In this document: positions 8,594 through 17,839 of the stretch, in pieces
Numbering within the stretch: the first letter of the stretch is position 1
How the letters are laid out: each line of letters starts with the position of its first letter
Assembly: GCF_000712075.1 (NCBI RefSeq)
Contig: NZ_JONW01000010.1
Location: forward strand, 1 to 64,000
Direction: 5' to 3'
From: Caulobacter sp. UNC358MFTsu5.1
GTDB taxonomy: Bacteria > Pseudomonadota > Alphaproteobacteria > Caulobacterales > Caulobacteraceae
Length of the DNA stretch: 64,000 bases
Made by a program: the position numbers and the translations under genes
Notes under the pieces: model-generated
Databases searched by the model: none
Told to the model about the DNA's origin: nothing
What the model saw: only the letters and a program-made list of their open reading frames with translations

Positions 8594-11500
8594 ATGAGTG
8601 GTGTTGGTCGCGCCGGCGGGGGACCGTCCTATTTGAGCGCTCTGTTCGCGACGAGCGCGGTGGCGTTGATGGCGATGGCGGGGGCCGCGAGCGCCCAGAC
8701 GGCGCCGTCCGCGCCGGCGCCTGCCGCCGCGCAGGAATCCTCGACCGTGGAGACGATCATCGTCACCGGCAGCCGGATCAAATCCACCAACTTCACCGCC
8801 CCCACGCCGACCCAGGCCCTGGGCGAGGCGGATCTGCAACGCAACGCCGAGCCGAACGTCTTCACCACCATCGCCCAGCTGCCCTCCTTGCAGGGGTCGA
8901 CCGGCGCGACGACGGGCACCTTCAGCACCTCGAGCGGCCAGCAGGGCCTCTCCTCGTTCTCGCTGCGGGGCCTCGGCACCATCCGGACCCTGACCCTGCT
9001 GGACGGCCAGCGCGTGGTCCCGGCCAACGTCACGGGCGTCCCCGACATCAGCCTGTTCCCGCAACTGCTGGTCCAGCGCGTCGACGTCGTGAACGGCGGC
9101 GCCTCGGCCTCGTACGGCTCGGACGCGGTCGGCGGCGTGGTCAACTTCATCACCGACAAGCGCTTCGAGGGCTTCAAGTCGAACTTCGCGGCCGGCGTCA
9201 CCACCTACGGCGACAACGAGCAGTTCCTGGCCCAGGTCGCGGTCGGCAAGTCCTTCATGGGCGGCAAGCTGCACGTGCAGCTCAGCGGCGAATATGATGA
9301 CGAGGAAGGCGTTCCGGCCGGCGGGTTCGGCGAGGACGCGCCCGGCGACCGCGACTGGTACACGACCGCCACCCTGGTCAACCGCGGCGTCACCAACGAC
9401 GGCTCGCCGCAGTACCTCTATCGCGAGCACGCCCAGGCCTATCAGTACACCAAGTACGGCCTGATCAGCGCCGGGCCGCTGCAGGGCACCGCCTTCGACA
9501 AGGCCGGCAATCCGTTCCAGTTCCAGTACGGCTCGAACGGCGTGCCGGTTAAGAACGCCGCCGGCAACGTGACCAACTGCTACTCGAACGGCGGCTTCTG
9601 CGTCGGCGGCGATCTGTCGGGCAACGTCGGCGTCGGCACGTCGCTGCAGTCCGAGATCAAGCGCCTGAACGGCTATACCCGCGTCGCCTACGACATCGAC
9701 GACAACAACGAGATCTACGGCACCCTGAACGTCGCCCGCGTCGAGAGCGCCAACCAGCCCAATCCGGGCGCGGCCACGACCGGCCTGACGCTGCAGTGCT
9801 CCAACCCGTACCTGCCGGCTTCGGTCGTCACGGCCTGCGCCAACAACGGCATCACCCAGTTCACCTTCGGCACCAGCAACGCGCTGCTGCCGCGGAACAT
9901 CTCGGTCCATCCGACCCGGACCCAGGTCCGCGCGGTGATCGGCGCCGACGGCAAGTTCAACGCCTTCGACAAGGACTGGTCGTACGACGCCTACTACACG
10001 CACGGCCAGAACACGACGAACATCCATGTCCGCGACATCCTGCTGACCCCGCGCTACCGGCAGGCCGTCCAGGCGGTCCTGCTGAACGGCCAGATCGTCT
10101 GCGCCGACGCGACCGCGCGGGCCAACGGGTGCCAGCCGATCAACGTGTTCGGCGGCCAGACGCCCAGCGACGCGGCCCTGGCCTACATCACCCCAAAGAA
10201 CGGCCCGTACCAGCACTCGGTCCAGAAGCAGGACGTGGCCAGCATCAACGTCACCGGCGAGCCGATCCAGGGCTGGGCCGGCCCGATCTCGCTGGCCGTC
10301 GGCGCCGAATATCGCCGCGAGCAGTACCACGTTCACGGCGACCCCTACGGCGACGGTTCGGCGGCCTCGCCCTACACCGTCGACTATCCGGCCGACCCGA
10401 TCCTGAACACCCAGGGCAACAACTGGTTCGCGGGCAACTATCACTCGGGCGCCGGCAAATACAGCGTCAAGGAAGCCTATGCGGAAGTGAACGTGCCGCT
10501 GGTGGACTCCGAAGCCGCCGGCAAGGCCAACCTCAACATGGCCGGCCGCTGGACCGACTACAGCACCTCTGGCACCGTCTATACCTGGAAGGTCGGCGGC
10601 ACCTGGGACACGCCGCTGGAGGGGATCCGCCTGCGGGCGGTCACCTCGCGCGACGTGCGGGCGCCCAACCTGTCGGAGCTGTTCGCCGCGCCGGTCACGA
10701 CGACGCAGCCCAACTTCACCATTCCCTCCACCGGCACGCCCCCCGCGGGTCAACCGGCGGGACCCGGCGCGCTGACGCTCTTGCAGAACGTGATCGGCAA
10801 CCCGGACCTGAAGCCGGAAATCGCCAAGAACGTCTCGCTTGGCGTGGTCCTTTCCAACCCGAAGTGGTTCCCTGGCTTCAGCGCCTCCGTCGACTGGTAC
10901 AACATCGTGCTGAACGGCGGCATCTCCAGCCTCAGCGCCCAGCAGGTCGTCAACTTCTGCTATGCGGGCCTGACGCAGTACTGCGGCAACTTCAACCTCA
11001 ACCAGCCTTCCCCGTTCGTGACCGCCCAGGTGTTCAACCTGGCCTCGATCAAGACGAGCGGCTTCGACATGGAGGCTAGCTACCGCTTCGATATGCCTGG
11101 CGTGCCGGGCCACTTCGATCTGCGCGCCCTGGCGACGAACGTGCACAAGTACGTCACCAATCAGGGCTTCCCCGGCGGCTCCGTCATCGACAGCGCGGGC
11201 CAGAATTCGGGCAACACGCCGGACTGGAAGGTGCTGGCCGTGCAGACCTGGACCTCCGACCGGTTCATGCTCAGCCTGCAGGAGCGCTGGTTCAGCGACG
11301 GTGTCATCGGCGGCCAGTACATCGAGTGCGCCCCCGGCAGCTGCCCGACCGGCAGAAGCGCGGCGGACAACAACAACTATCCGACCATCGACTACAACCG
11401 GATGAAGGGCGCGACCTATGTCGACCTCAGCGGTTCGTACGAGGTCAGGGATGGTCTGAAGGCCTATTTCAAGGTCGCCAACCTGTTCAACAAGGATCCG

Positions 11501-11599
11501 ACGCCCTCGCCGCAGACCAATACCGGTCTCGACGCCAACCCGGCGCTCTACGACCTGCTGGGCCGGTTCTACCACGTCGGTCTTCGCTACGAATTCTAA
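8594..11599 (+). CDS. TonB-dependent outer-membrane receptor of the glucan locus
   Basis: 1001 residues. An N-terminal signal ending AGAASAQ is followed by a TonB box (ETIIVTGSRIKS), the plug (SLRGLGTIRTLTLLDGQRVVP; GGASASYGSDAVGGVVNFI) and a 22-strand-type barrel ending in the aromatic YEF. Such receptors import oligosaccharides across the outer membrane using TonB-ExbBD energy. The start at 8594 has GAGGGAGGCAGCAGG before it. Position between the GH55-like enzymes and a LacI-MFS pair suggests that it imports the oligosaccharide they release. An intrinsic terminator follows the stop codon. Confidence 0.92.
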   Translation: MSGVGRAGGGPSYLSALFATSAVALMAMAGAASAQTAPSAPAPAAAQESSTVETIIVTGSRIKSTNFTAPTPTQALGEADLQRNAEPNVFTTIAQLPSLQGSTGATTGTFSTSSGQQGLSSFSLRGLGTIRTLTLLDGQRVVPANVTGVPDISLFPQLLVQRVDVVNGGASASYGSDAVGGVVNFITDKRFEGFKSNFAAGVTTYGDNEQFLAQVAVGKSFMGGKLHVQLSGEYDDEEGVPAGGFGEDAPGDRDWYTTATLVNRGVTNDGSPQYLYREHAQAYQYTKYGLISAGPLQGTAFDKAGNPFQFQYGSNGVPVKNAAGNVTNCYSNGGFCVGGDLSGNVGVGTSLQSEIKRLNGYTRVAYDIDDNNEIYGTLNVARVESANQPNPGAATTGLTLQCSNPYLPASVVTACANNGITQFTFGTSNALLPRNISVHPTRTQVRAVIGADGKFNAFDKDWSYDAYYTHGQNTTNIHVRDILLTPRYRQAVQAVLLNGQIVCADATARANGCQPINVFGGQTPSDAALAYITPKNGPYQHSVQKQDVASINVTGEPIQGWAGPISLAVGAEYRREQYHVHGDPYGDGSAASPYTVDYPADPILNTQGNNWFAGNYHSGAGKYSVKEAYAEVNVPLVDSEAAGKANLNMAGRWTDYSTSGTVYTWKVGGTWDTPLEGIRLRAVTSRDVRAPNLSELFAAPVTTTQPNFTIPSTGTPPAGQPAGPGALTLLQNVIGNPDLKPEIAKNVSLGVVLSNPKWFPGFSASVDWYNIVLNGGISSLSAQQVVNFCYAGLTQYCGNFNLNQPSPFVTAQVFNLASIKTSGFDMEASYRFDMPGVPGHFDLRALATNVHKYVTNQGFPGGSVIDSAGQNSGNTPDWKVLAVQTWTSDRFMLSLQERWFSDGVIGGQYIECAPGSCPTGRSAADNNNYPTIDYNRMKGATYVDLSGSYEVRDGLKAYFKVANLFNKDPTPSPQTNTGLDANPALYDLLGRFYHVGLRYEF

Positions 11600-11636
11600 C
11601 TTGAGCCGCTTCCACCACCTCCCCCTGGGCGGCGCC

Positions 11637-11686
11637 GCCCGGATCGAAACGGCTCTCCTGCCGCGTCGATCCGGGCGCACTTTTTT
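11637..11686 (+). terminator. Rho-independent terminator after the TonB receptor
   Basis: A perfect 10-bp stem, GCCCGGATCG (11637-11646) with CGATCCGGGC (11667-11676), is followed by GCAC and six T (11681-11686). It ends the receptor transcript before the LacI gene. Confidence 0.8.
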
Positions 11687-11851
11687 GACGGCCGGGAAGC
11701 CCGCTGGAAGCGCTCGTCCGAAGCTGGGCCGTCTCGTGCTTGCCTTATCGGGCGCGTCACGCCCCTATGGCCCGGCGTCGGGGTTGCGACCTCGACGATC
11801 GGACCAACACCTCGTCGCCGTGGCGTCGGCGGACCTTCAGAAGGTTGTCCC

Positions 11852-12934
11852 TTGAGCAGGCTGGAGCGCGCCCGGGGCGCCACCCTCGTCGACGTCGCCC
11901 AGCTGGCCGGCGTCTCGCGCATGACGGTGTCGCGGGTGATCAACGGCGACGCCCGGGTCCGCGAGCCGACACGCCTGGCCGTCCAGGCCGCGATCCGAGA
12001 ACTGAGCTACGAGCCCAACCTGGCCGCCCGCAACCTGGTCATGGCCGGCGAGCTGCGGATCGGGGTGATCTATTCCAATCCCAGCGCCGCCTTCATGAGC
12101 GACTTCCTGATCGGCGTGTTCGAGGAGGCCACCAACGCCGGCGCGCGGCTGATCCTGCTGCGGGGCGAGAACGGCCAGCCGCCGGCGCCGCACGAGCTGC
12201 AGAGGCTGCTGGGCTCGGGCGTCCAGGGCGTGGTCCTGGCCCCGCCGCTGGGCGAGTGCGTCATCGTGCGCGAGGTCCTCCGTTCCGCCAACCTGCCCGT
12301 CGCGGTGGTCGCCGCGGGACGTCCCCCGGCCGACGCGATCAACGTCCGCATCGACGACCGCCAGGCCAGCCAGGCCTTGACCAAGCACCTTCTGGACCTC
12401 GGTCATCGCCGCATCGGCTTCATCACCGGCAACCCCGACCAGACCTCCAGCGCCGAGCGCCTGGAAGGCGCGCGGGCGGCGGTCGCTCAGGTGAAGGGGG
12501 CCGAACTGATCCTGGCCCCGGGCGCCTTCACCTATGCTTCGGGCCTGTGCGCCGCCGAGCAGTTGCTGGAGTCCGACACGCCGCCCACCGCGATCTTCGC
12601 CAGCAACGACGACATGGCCGCCGCCGCCGTCTCGGTGGCCCACCGCCGCCATCTCGACGTGCCGGCCGACCTGACCGTGGTCGGGTACGACGACACGACC
12701 GTGGCCACCACGCTGTGGCCGCCGCTCACCACCGTCCGCCAGCCGGTGCGCCAGATGGCGGCCGTGGCGCTGGACCGGCTGCTGCGCGCCCTGCGCTCGA
12801 CCGAGCCCGCCGCGAAGGCTCCCGCCGACTACGTGCTGGACCACGCCCTGATCCAGCGCCAATCCGCCGCCCCGCCCGGACGCCCCGTCCCGGCCGCGGA
12901 CACGACAGTTCAAGAGAGGTCCCCGCATGCCTGA
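11852..12934 (+). CDS. LacI family transcriptional regulator (glucan locus)
   Basis: 360 residues starting at a TTG with AAGG upstream; no ATG fits the conserved N-terminus. The HTH is TLVDVAQLAGVSRMTVSRVI plus the hinge helix SYEPNLAARNL. The periplasmic-binding-type effector domain shows the usual landmarks: GVIYSNPSAAF, GHRRIGFITGNP, PTAIFASNDDMA, LTVVGYDD and LTTVRQPV. It overlaps the downstream MFS gene by 8 bases, so the two are translated together; regulator and carrier probably share the ligand. It is a candidate binder for the CG-centred palindrome at 2252 and, less typically, for the GACCATGGTC sites. Confidence 0.9.
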   Translation: MSRLERARGATLVDVAQLAGVSRMTVSRVINGDARVREPTRLAVQAAIRELSYEPNLAARNLVMAGELRIGVIYSNPSAAFMSDFLIGVFEEATNAGARLILLRGENGQPPAPHELQRLLGSGVQGVVLAPPLGECVIVREVLRSANLPVAVVAAGRPPADAINVRIDDRQASQALTKHLLDLGHRRIGFITGNPDQTSSAERLEGARAAVAQVKGAELILAPGAFTYASGLCAAEQLLESDTPPTAIFASNDDMAAAAVSVAHRRHLDVPADLTVVGYDDTTVATTLWPPLTTVRQPVRQMAAVALDRLLRALRSTEPAAKAPADYVLDHALIQRQSAAPPGRPVPAADTTVQERSPHA

Positions 12935-14222
12935 TCCGTCCCCCGACATGGAACGCGCGACGGTCGGGCGGGTGACGCGGCGGCTGATGCCGCTGTTCTG
13001 CCTGATGTACCTGATCGCCTATATCGACCGGCAGAACGTGTCCTACGCCAAGCTCGACATGGTCCAGGCCCTGGGGCTCAGCGAGGCCGCCTACGGCCTG
13101 GGCGCGTCGCTGTTCTTCATCGGCTACTTCCTGTTCGAGGCGCCGTCGAACCTGATCCTGGCCCGGGTGGGCGCGCGGGTCTGGTTCGCGCGGATCATGT
13201 TCACCTGGGGCCTGGTCACCCTGGCCCTGGGCTTCACCCAGAACGCGGCGATGTTCTACGTCCTGCGGTTCCTGCTGGGGGTGACCGAGGCAGGGTTCTT
13301 CCCCGGCGTGCTCTACGTCCTGACCCTGTGGTACCCGCAGGCGCATCGCGCCCGGATGGTGGGCCTGTTCATGATCGCCAGCGCCCTGGCCAACGCCGTC
13401 GGGGCGGCGGTGGGCGGGCTGCTGCTGGACCTGGACGGCACGCTGGGCCTGGCCGGCTGGCAATGGGTGTTCCTGGTCACCGGCGTCCCGGCCGTGCTGC
13501 TGGCCCCCTATGTCCTGTGGCGCCTGCCGGACGGCCCGAACCAGGCCCGCTGGCTGCCGCAGGCCGAGAAGACCTGGCTGGCCGGCGTCCTGGACGCGGA
13601 GAAGGGCGGGGTGGTCGACGACCATCGCGGGGCCTGGAAGGCGATCTTCGACCCGCGCGTCCTGCTGCTGGCCGGCCTCTATATCGGCATGCCGCTGGGC
13701 GCCTACGGCCTCAGCTACTGGCTGCCGACGATCGTCAAGTCGTTCGGCGTCTCCAACACCGTCAACGGCTTCATCAACGTCATCCCGTGGATCCTGGTCG
13801 GGGCGGCGCTGTGGTTCGTGCCGCGCCACGCCGCGCGCCACGGCGCCAGCGCCTGGCACATCGCCGGACCCTGCCTGGTGGCCGCGGTCGCCCTGACCCT
13901 GAGCGTGGTCCTGCCGGGCGCGGCCCTGAAGTTCGCCATGCTGTGCATCGCCGCCCCGGCCATCTTCTCGGCCCAGCCGGTGTTCTGGAGCCTGCCGCCC
14001 AGCTTCCTCAGCGGACCGCGCGCGGCGGCCGGCATCGCGGCGATCAATGCGATCGGCAATCTGGGCGGCTTCATCGCCCAGAACCTGGTGCCGATGGTGC
14101 GCGACGCGACGGGCAGCAACCTGGCGCCGATGCTGGCCCTGGCCGGCGTGCTGGTGGTGACCAGCCTGCTGATCTTCTACGCCATGGCCCGGCTGGAGAA
14201 GGCGCGGGCCGCCGCCGGCTGA
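12927..14222 (+). CDS. MFS transporter, anion:cation symporter (ACS) type
   Basis: 431 residues with about 12 membrane segments. The first helix is followed by IDRQNVSYA, the ACS-family signature (usually DRxNIS), and the loop AGFFPGVLYVLTLWYP is typical of hexuronate/galactonate/tartrate carriers. It sits in the inner membrane and would take up an organic acid, most simply a sugar acid such as gluconate given gntK nearby (inferred). Its ATG lies inside the end of the LacI gene (8-base overlap), so expression is coupled. The cation-coupled acid-sugar class is well supported; the exact substrate is not. Confidence 0.85.
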   Translation: MPDPSPDMERATVGRVTRRLMPLFCLMYLIAYIDRQNVSYAKLDMVQALGLSEAAYGLGASLFFIGYFLFEAPSNLILARVGARVWFARIMFTWGLVTLALGFTQNAAMFYVLRFLLGVTEAGFFPGVLYVLTLWYPQAHRARMVGLFMIASALANAVGAAVGGLLLDLDGTLGLAGWQWVFLVTGVPAVLLAPYVLWRLPDGPNQARWLPQAEKTWLAGVLDAEKGGVVDDHRGAWKAIFDPRVLLLAGLYIGMPLGAYGLSYWLPTIVKSFGVSNTVNGFINVIPWILVGAALWFVPRHAARHGASAWHIAGPCLVAAVALTLSVVLPGAALKFAMLCIAAPAIFSAQPVFWSLPPSFLSGPRAAAGIAAINAIGNLGGFIAQNLVPMVRDATGSNLAPMLALAGVLVVTSLLIFYAMARLEKARAAAG

Positions 14223-14228
14223 GCGCGC

Positions 14229-15284
14229 CTAGGCCTTCGGCGCCGCCGTCGAGGCGCGGTGGATCAGGGTGAAGGGCAGCAGTTCGTCGCGCGGCCGCTG
14301 CTCGGTCCCGGAATTGCGGGCGACCCCGCTGATCAGCATCTTGGTCGCCAGGGTCGACATCTCGACCAGCGGCTGGCGGATCGTGGTCAGCTGCGGACGG
14401 CTGAGGCGCGAGACAGGGCTGTCATCGAAGCCCGCGACGGAGACGTCGCCGGGGACGGACAGATCGGCCTCGGCCGCGGCCGCCAGGGCGCCCAGGGCCA
14501 TGTCGTCGTTGGAGGCGAAGATCGCCGTCGGCCGGTCGGGCAGGGCCAGCAGGGCGCTCGCCGCCTTGTGGCCGGACTCGAAGGTGAAGTCGCCGTCGCG
14601 GATCCAGGCCTTGTCCACCTTCAGGCCGCGCGCCTTCATGGCGGCGACATAGCCCTCGCGGCGGGCCGGGGCGGCGCCGTAGCGCGGGTCGCCCATGATG
14701 AAGCCGATGCGCGTGTGGCCCTGGTCGGCCAGGTGCTCGGTCATCTCACGGGCGGCGGCGACGTCGTCCATGTGCACGCGCGGGCCCAGGCCCTCGGGCT
14801 TTTCCGGGCCGAGGCGGACATAGGGCGTGCCGGCCTTGTCGAGCAGCTCCAGCACCACCTCGTTGTCGCACGACGGCGGGGTCAGGATCACCCCGTCGGG
14901 CTTGAGGGCGGCCAGCAGGGCGCCGACCTCCTGGCGCACCCGGGGGCCGTCGTGGTCGATCAGCTCGACCAGCAGGTGATAGCCGGCCTGCCGGGTCTCG
15001 ACCGTGGCGCCCAGCTGGATGCGCTGCAGGTAGTCGGACCCGCGCTCGCTGCGCCAGTGGTCCAGGGTCAGGGAGGCGTCGACGAAGACGGCGATCACGA
15101 ACGAGCGCGAGCCGGCCAGGCTGCGGGCCGACAGGTTGGGCGCGTAGCCCAGGGCGGCGGCCGCCTCCAGGACGCGCTCGCGCATCTGCGGACGCACGTT
15201 GGGCTCGTTGTTCATCACGCGGGAGACGGTCTTGATCGACACGTCGGCGCGCGCCGCAACGTCATAGATCGTCACCGACGCCAT
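14229..15284 (-). CDS. LacI family transcriptional regulator
   Basis: 351 residues from ATG 15284. HTH: TIYDVAARADVSIKTVSRVM, hinge GYAPNLSARSLAG. Effector domain landmarks: GVILTPPSC, GHTRIGFIMGDPRYG, RPTAIFASNDDMALG, VSVAGFDDSPVSRLSRPQLTTIRQP, and a final TLIHRAS. The reading frame stays open for another 102 codons upstream, but homology-like sequence starts at MASVTIYDV, so the longer form is rejected. It is divergent from a sugar-type MFS gene 226 bases away and probably controls it; no clear operator was found between them. Confidence 0.9.
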   Translation of the reverse strand: MASVTIYDVAARADVSIKTVSRVMNNEPNVRPQMRERVLEAAAALGYAPNLSARSLAGSRSFVIAVFVDASLTLDHWRSERGSDYLQRIQLGATVETRQAGYHLLVELIDHDGPRVRQEVGALLAALKPDGVILTPPSCDNEVVLELLDKAGTPYVRLGPEKPEGLGPRVHMDDVAAAREMTEHLADQGHTRIGFIMGDPRYGAAPARREGYVAAMKARGLKVDKAWIRDGDFTFESGHKAASALLALPDRPTAIFASNDDMALGALAAAAEADLSVPGDVSVAGFDDSPVSRLSRPQLTTIRQPLVEMSTLATKMLISGVARNSGTEQRPRDELLPFTLIHRASTAAPKA

Positions 15285-15510
15285 CAGCTCGCCCAACTCC
15301 CGCTTCGTGGGTCCAGTTTGCTTGGACTCATCTCCATTCCGGCAGCCTAGAGCAACTGCGCGCCATAAGGCGACGCTCGCGACTGAAAAAATTGCGCTGT
15401 CAAACGTCGTAGTGCGAGCTTTGTCGCGTCTGGCCGCTTGTGTCCCCCCGCGCGGAAGGCCAGTGTCCGAGCCAATCGCGGCGAAGACCGCGTGTGTGCG
15501 GGGAGGCGTG

Positions 15511-16782
15511 ATGACAGCGGCGGAGGCGATCGGGATCGACAGGGCAAGACCGACAACACCCGTGAAGCCGAGCTTCATCGCCGCCTTCACCCTGGCCCAG
15601 ATCGGGGCCTATGTCAGTTTCATGCCCCTTTTCCAGGTGCTGCTTCCGCTGAAGGCCGAGGTCATCGATTCGGCCAACAAGGCCGTGGTGCTGAGCCAGG
15701 TCGCCATCCTGGGCTCGATCACCGCCAGCTTCGCCAACCTGCTGGCCGGCGCGATCAGCGACCGCACGACCTCGCGCTTCGGCCGCCGTCGTCCGTGGAT
15801 GGTGGTCGGCGCCCTGGGCACGGTCGCTTCGTACTTCCTGATCATGATGGCGCGGAACGCGGCCCACCTGATGGCGGGGGTCGTCTGCTTCCAGCTGGCC
15901 TTCAACCTGCTGTTCTCGGCCCTGCTGGCGGTGCTGCCCGATCGGGTGCCCGACGCCCAGAAGGGCAGGGTGGCCGCCTTCCTCAGTCTGGGCCATCCGA
16001 TCGGCGCCATGGCCGGAGCCATCCTGGTGGGCGGCTTGCTGGTCGGCGAGGCCTCGCGCTATTTCGCCATCGGCGTGGTGCTGCTGATCGCCATCGCCCC
16101 GTTCGCCCTGGCCCTGAACGACCCGCCGCTGCCGCGCGGCGAGCGGCCGCCGTTCGACTGGCGCGAGTTCCTGGCCGGGTTCTGGATCAATCCGCGGGCC
16201 TATCCCGACTTCGCCCTGGCCTGGGTCAGCCGGTTCATGGTGCTGGTCGCGATCACCCTGACCCAGTGCTACATGCTGTTCTACCTGCAGGACGCGCTGC
16301 ACTATCCCGACCTGTTCCCGGGACGCCGCGCCGAGCAGGGCATGGCCCTGCTGACCACCGTGGCCACCTGCGCCAACGTCGCCTGCGGCATGCTGGGCGG
16401 GATGCTGTCCGACCGCCTCAAGCGCCGCAAGCTGTTCGCGGCGGGCGCGGCCCTGGTCCTGTCGGGGGCGATGGTGGTGTTCTCGATGGTGCCCGGCTGG
16501 CCGGTGGTGGTGGCGGGCTTCGTGATCTTCGGCTGCGCGGTGGGCTGCTACTACGCCGTCGACATCGCCCTGGTCAGCCAGGTGCTGCCCTCGCAGAAGG
16601 ACGCCGGCAAGGACCTGGGGGTGATCAACCTGGCCAACACCTTGCCCCAGGCCATGGCCCCGATCCTGGCCATGTGGGTGCTGGGCCCGGCCCACGTGAA
16701 CTATCACGCCCTCTATCTGGTGGCGGCCGGCCTCGCGGCGGCTGGCGGTCTGGCCATCCTTCCGATACGGGGCGTGCGTTAA
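15511..16782 (+). CDS. MFS sugar transporter (sucrose/GPH-like)
   Basis: 423 residues, about 12 membrane helices. The loop after helix 2 reads ISDRTTSRFGRRRPWMVVGA, the signature of sugar:H+ symporters related to sucrose/maltose carriers and GPH proteins. GGGAGG stands 7 bases before ATG 15511, so this start is preferred to ones further upstream within the divergent promoter region. With the neighbouring LacI regulator it forms a regulator-transporter pair for an oligosaccharide or glycoside; the substrate cannot be fixed from sequence. The next gene (SpoU) starts 18 bases downstream and may be read from the same transcript. Confidence 0.85.
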   Translation: MTAAEAIGIDRARPTTPVKPSFIAAFTLAQIGAYVSFMPLFQVLLPLKAEVIDSANKAVVLSQVAILGSITASFANLLAGAISDRTTSRFGRRRPWMVVGALGTVASYFLIMMARNAAHLMAGVVCFQLAFNLLFSALLAVLPDRVPDAQKGRVAAFLSLGHPIGAMAGAILVGGLLVGEASRYFAIGVVLLIAIAPFALALNDPPLPRGERPPFDWREFLAGFWINPRAYPDFALAWVSRFMVLVAITLTQCYMLFYLQDALHYPDLFPGRRAEQGMALLTTVATCANVACGMLGGMLSDRLKRRKLFAAGAALVLSGAMVVFSMVPGWPVVVAGFVIFGCAVGCYYAVDIALVSQVLPSQKDAGKDLGVINLANTLPQAMAPILAMWVLGPAHVNYHALYLVAAGLAAAGGLAILPIRGVR

Positions 16783-16800
16783 GCCGTTTCCGAGGGCCCC

Positions 16801-17607
16801 ATGGCCGACCTGATCCCGATCGACGATCCCGACGACCCGCGCGTGGCGACCTATCGCGACATCAAGGAGCGCGACCTGGTCGGCCGCCAGGGGCTGTTCA
16901 TCGCCGAGGGCGAGACGGTCCTGCGCGCCTTCGTCCGCGACGCGCCCCGGCGGGTGCGGTCGCTGCTGATCGACGGCAAGCGCGCCGACAAGCTGGCCGA
17001 GGTGTTCGCCGGACTGCCCGAGGGCGTTCCCGTCTTCGCCGCCGGCCAGGCCGTGCTGGACGCCATCGCCGGCTTCCACCTGCATCGCGGCGTGCTGGCG
17101 GTGGGCGAGAAGCCCGCGCCGCTGTCGGCCGAGACGCTGTTGGCGCGAGCCGGGCCGCGCGCGGTGGTGCTGGTGCTGATGGGCATCGCCAATCACGACA
17201 ATCTGGGCGGCATCTTCCGCAACGCCGCCGCCTTCGGCGTCGACGGGGTGATCCTGGACGGCGACTGCTGCGACCCGTTCTACCGCAAGGCCATCCGGGT
17301 CTCGATCGGGGCCACGCTCAGCGTCCCCACCGCCTGGCTGGCGCCGGGCGAGGACGTGGTCGGCCTGCTGGAGCGCCACGGTTTCCAGGGCCTGGCCCTC
17401 AGCCCGGCCGCCGGCGAGACCCTGGCGCGGCTGGAGCCACCGGCGCGGGCGGCGGTGCTGCTGGGGGCGGAAGGGCCGGGCCTGTCGCGGTCGGTGATGG
17501 ACCGTGTGCGGACCGTCGGCATCCCGATGGCGAACGGCTTCGACTCCCTGAACGTGGCCACCACCAGCGGGATCGTGTTGCACCACCTGAAGTTCGTGCG
17601 TTCGTAG
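16801..17607 (+). CDS. SpoU/TrmH family RNA 2'-O-methyltransferase
   Basis: 268 residues. The three SPOUT (trefoil-knot) motifs are all present: NHDNLGGIFRNAAAFG (motif 1, with the conserved N and R), LLGAEGPGL (motif 2) and IPMANGFDSLNVATTSGI (motif 3). An N-terminal substrate-binding domain (RQGLFIAEGETVLRAF; FHLHRGVLAVGE) is like that of rRNA methyltransferases of the RlmB/TsnR type. It would transfer a methyl group from S-adenosylmethionine to a ribose in rRNA or tRNA. Which nucleotide is modified is not decidable here. The repeat element at 17621 follows it directly. Confidence 0.9.
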   Translation: MADLIPIDDPDDPRVATYRDIKERDLVGRQGLFIAEGETVLRAFVRDAPRRVRSLLIDGKRADKLAEVFAGLPEGVPVFAAGQAVLDAIAGFHLHRGVLAVGEKPAPLSAETLLARAGPRAVVLVLMGIANHDNLGGIFRNAAAFGVDGVILDGDCCDPFYRKAIRVSIGATLSVPTAWLAPGEDVVGLLERHGFQGLALSPAAGETLARLEPPARAAVLLGAEGPGLSRSVMDRVRTVGIPMANGFDSLNVATTSGIVLHHLKFVRS

Positions 17608-17620
17608 GGCTCTCAAACGC

Positions 17621-17760
17621 CCGTCATCCTCGGACTTGTTCCGAGGACCCCTCTGTCCGCCTGTTTGCCGCTCTTGATTGATCCGCGGCCTCACCGCTCC
17701 ATGGATCGACCTTCTTCGCGGTTGAACGAGGGATCCTCGGAACAAGTCCGAGGATGACGG
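17621..17760. repeat. 140-bp dispersed inverted-repeat element
   Basis: The 30-base ends, 17621-17650 (beginning CCGTCATCCTCGGACTTGTT) and 17731-17760, are inverted repeats with one mismatch. Each end also folds on itself (TCCTCGGA-5-TCCGAGGA). The 80-base centre encodes nothing visible. This is the layout of a small non-autonomous repeat of the kind scattered through alphaproteobacterial genomes, placed between a SpoU gene and an esterase gene. Confidence 0.75.
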
Positions 17761-17770
17761 TTTGGGGGAA

Positions 17771-17784
17771 TGACACCGGTGACT
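17771..17784. promoter_or_regulatory. LacI-type operator candidate TGACACCGGTGACT
   Basis: Core CACCGGTG is palindromic. The same TGACACCGGTG string occurs at 39824 and, inverted, at 33707-33720. It lies 56 bases before the esterase start at 17840, suggesting that the esterase belongs to the pectin regulon. Confidence 0.4.
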
Positions 17785-17839
17785 TGCCCGGATCGCAACC
17801 CCGCCCTAGGGTCCTCCCGCGTCGCTTAGGGAGGTCGCA

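Noticed and set aside
15285..15590. Upstream extension of the LacI gene at 14229 to an ATG at 15590
   Set aside because: The extra 102 residues are unlike LacI proteins and overlap the divergent MFS start; MASVTIYDV is the normal family start.
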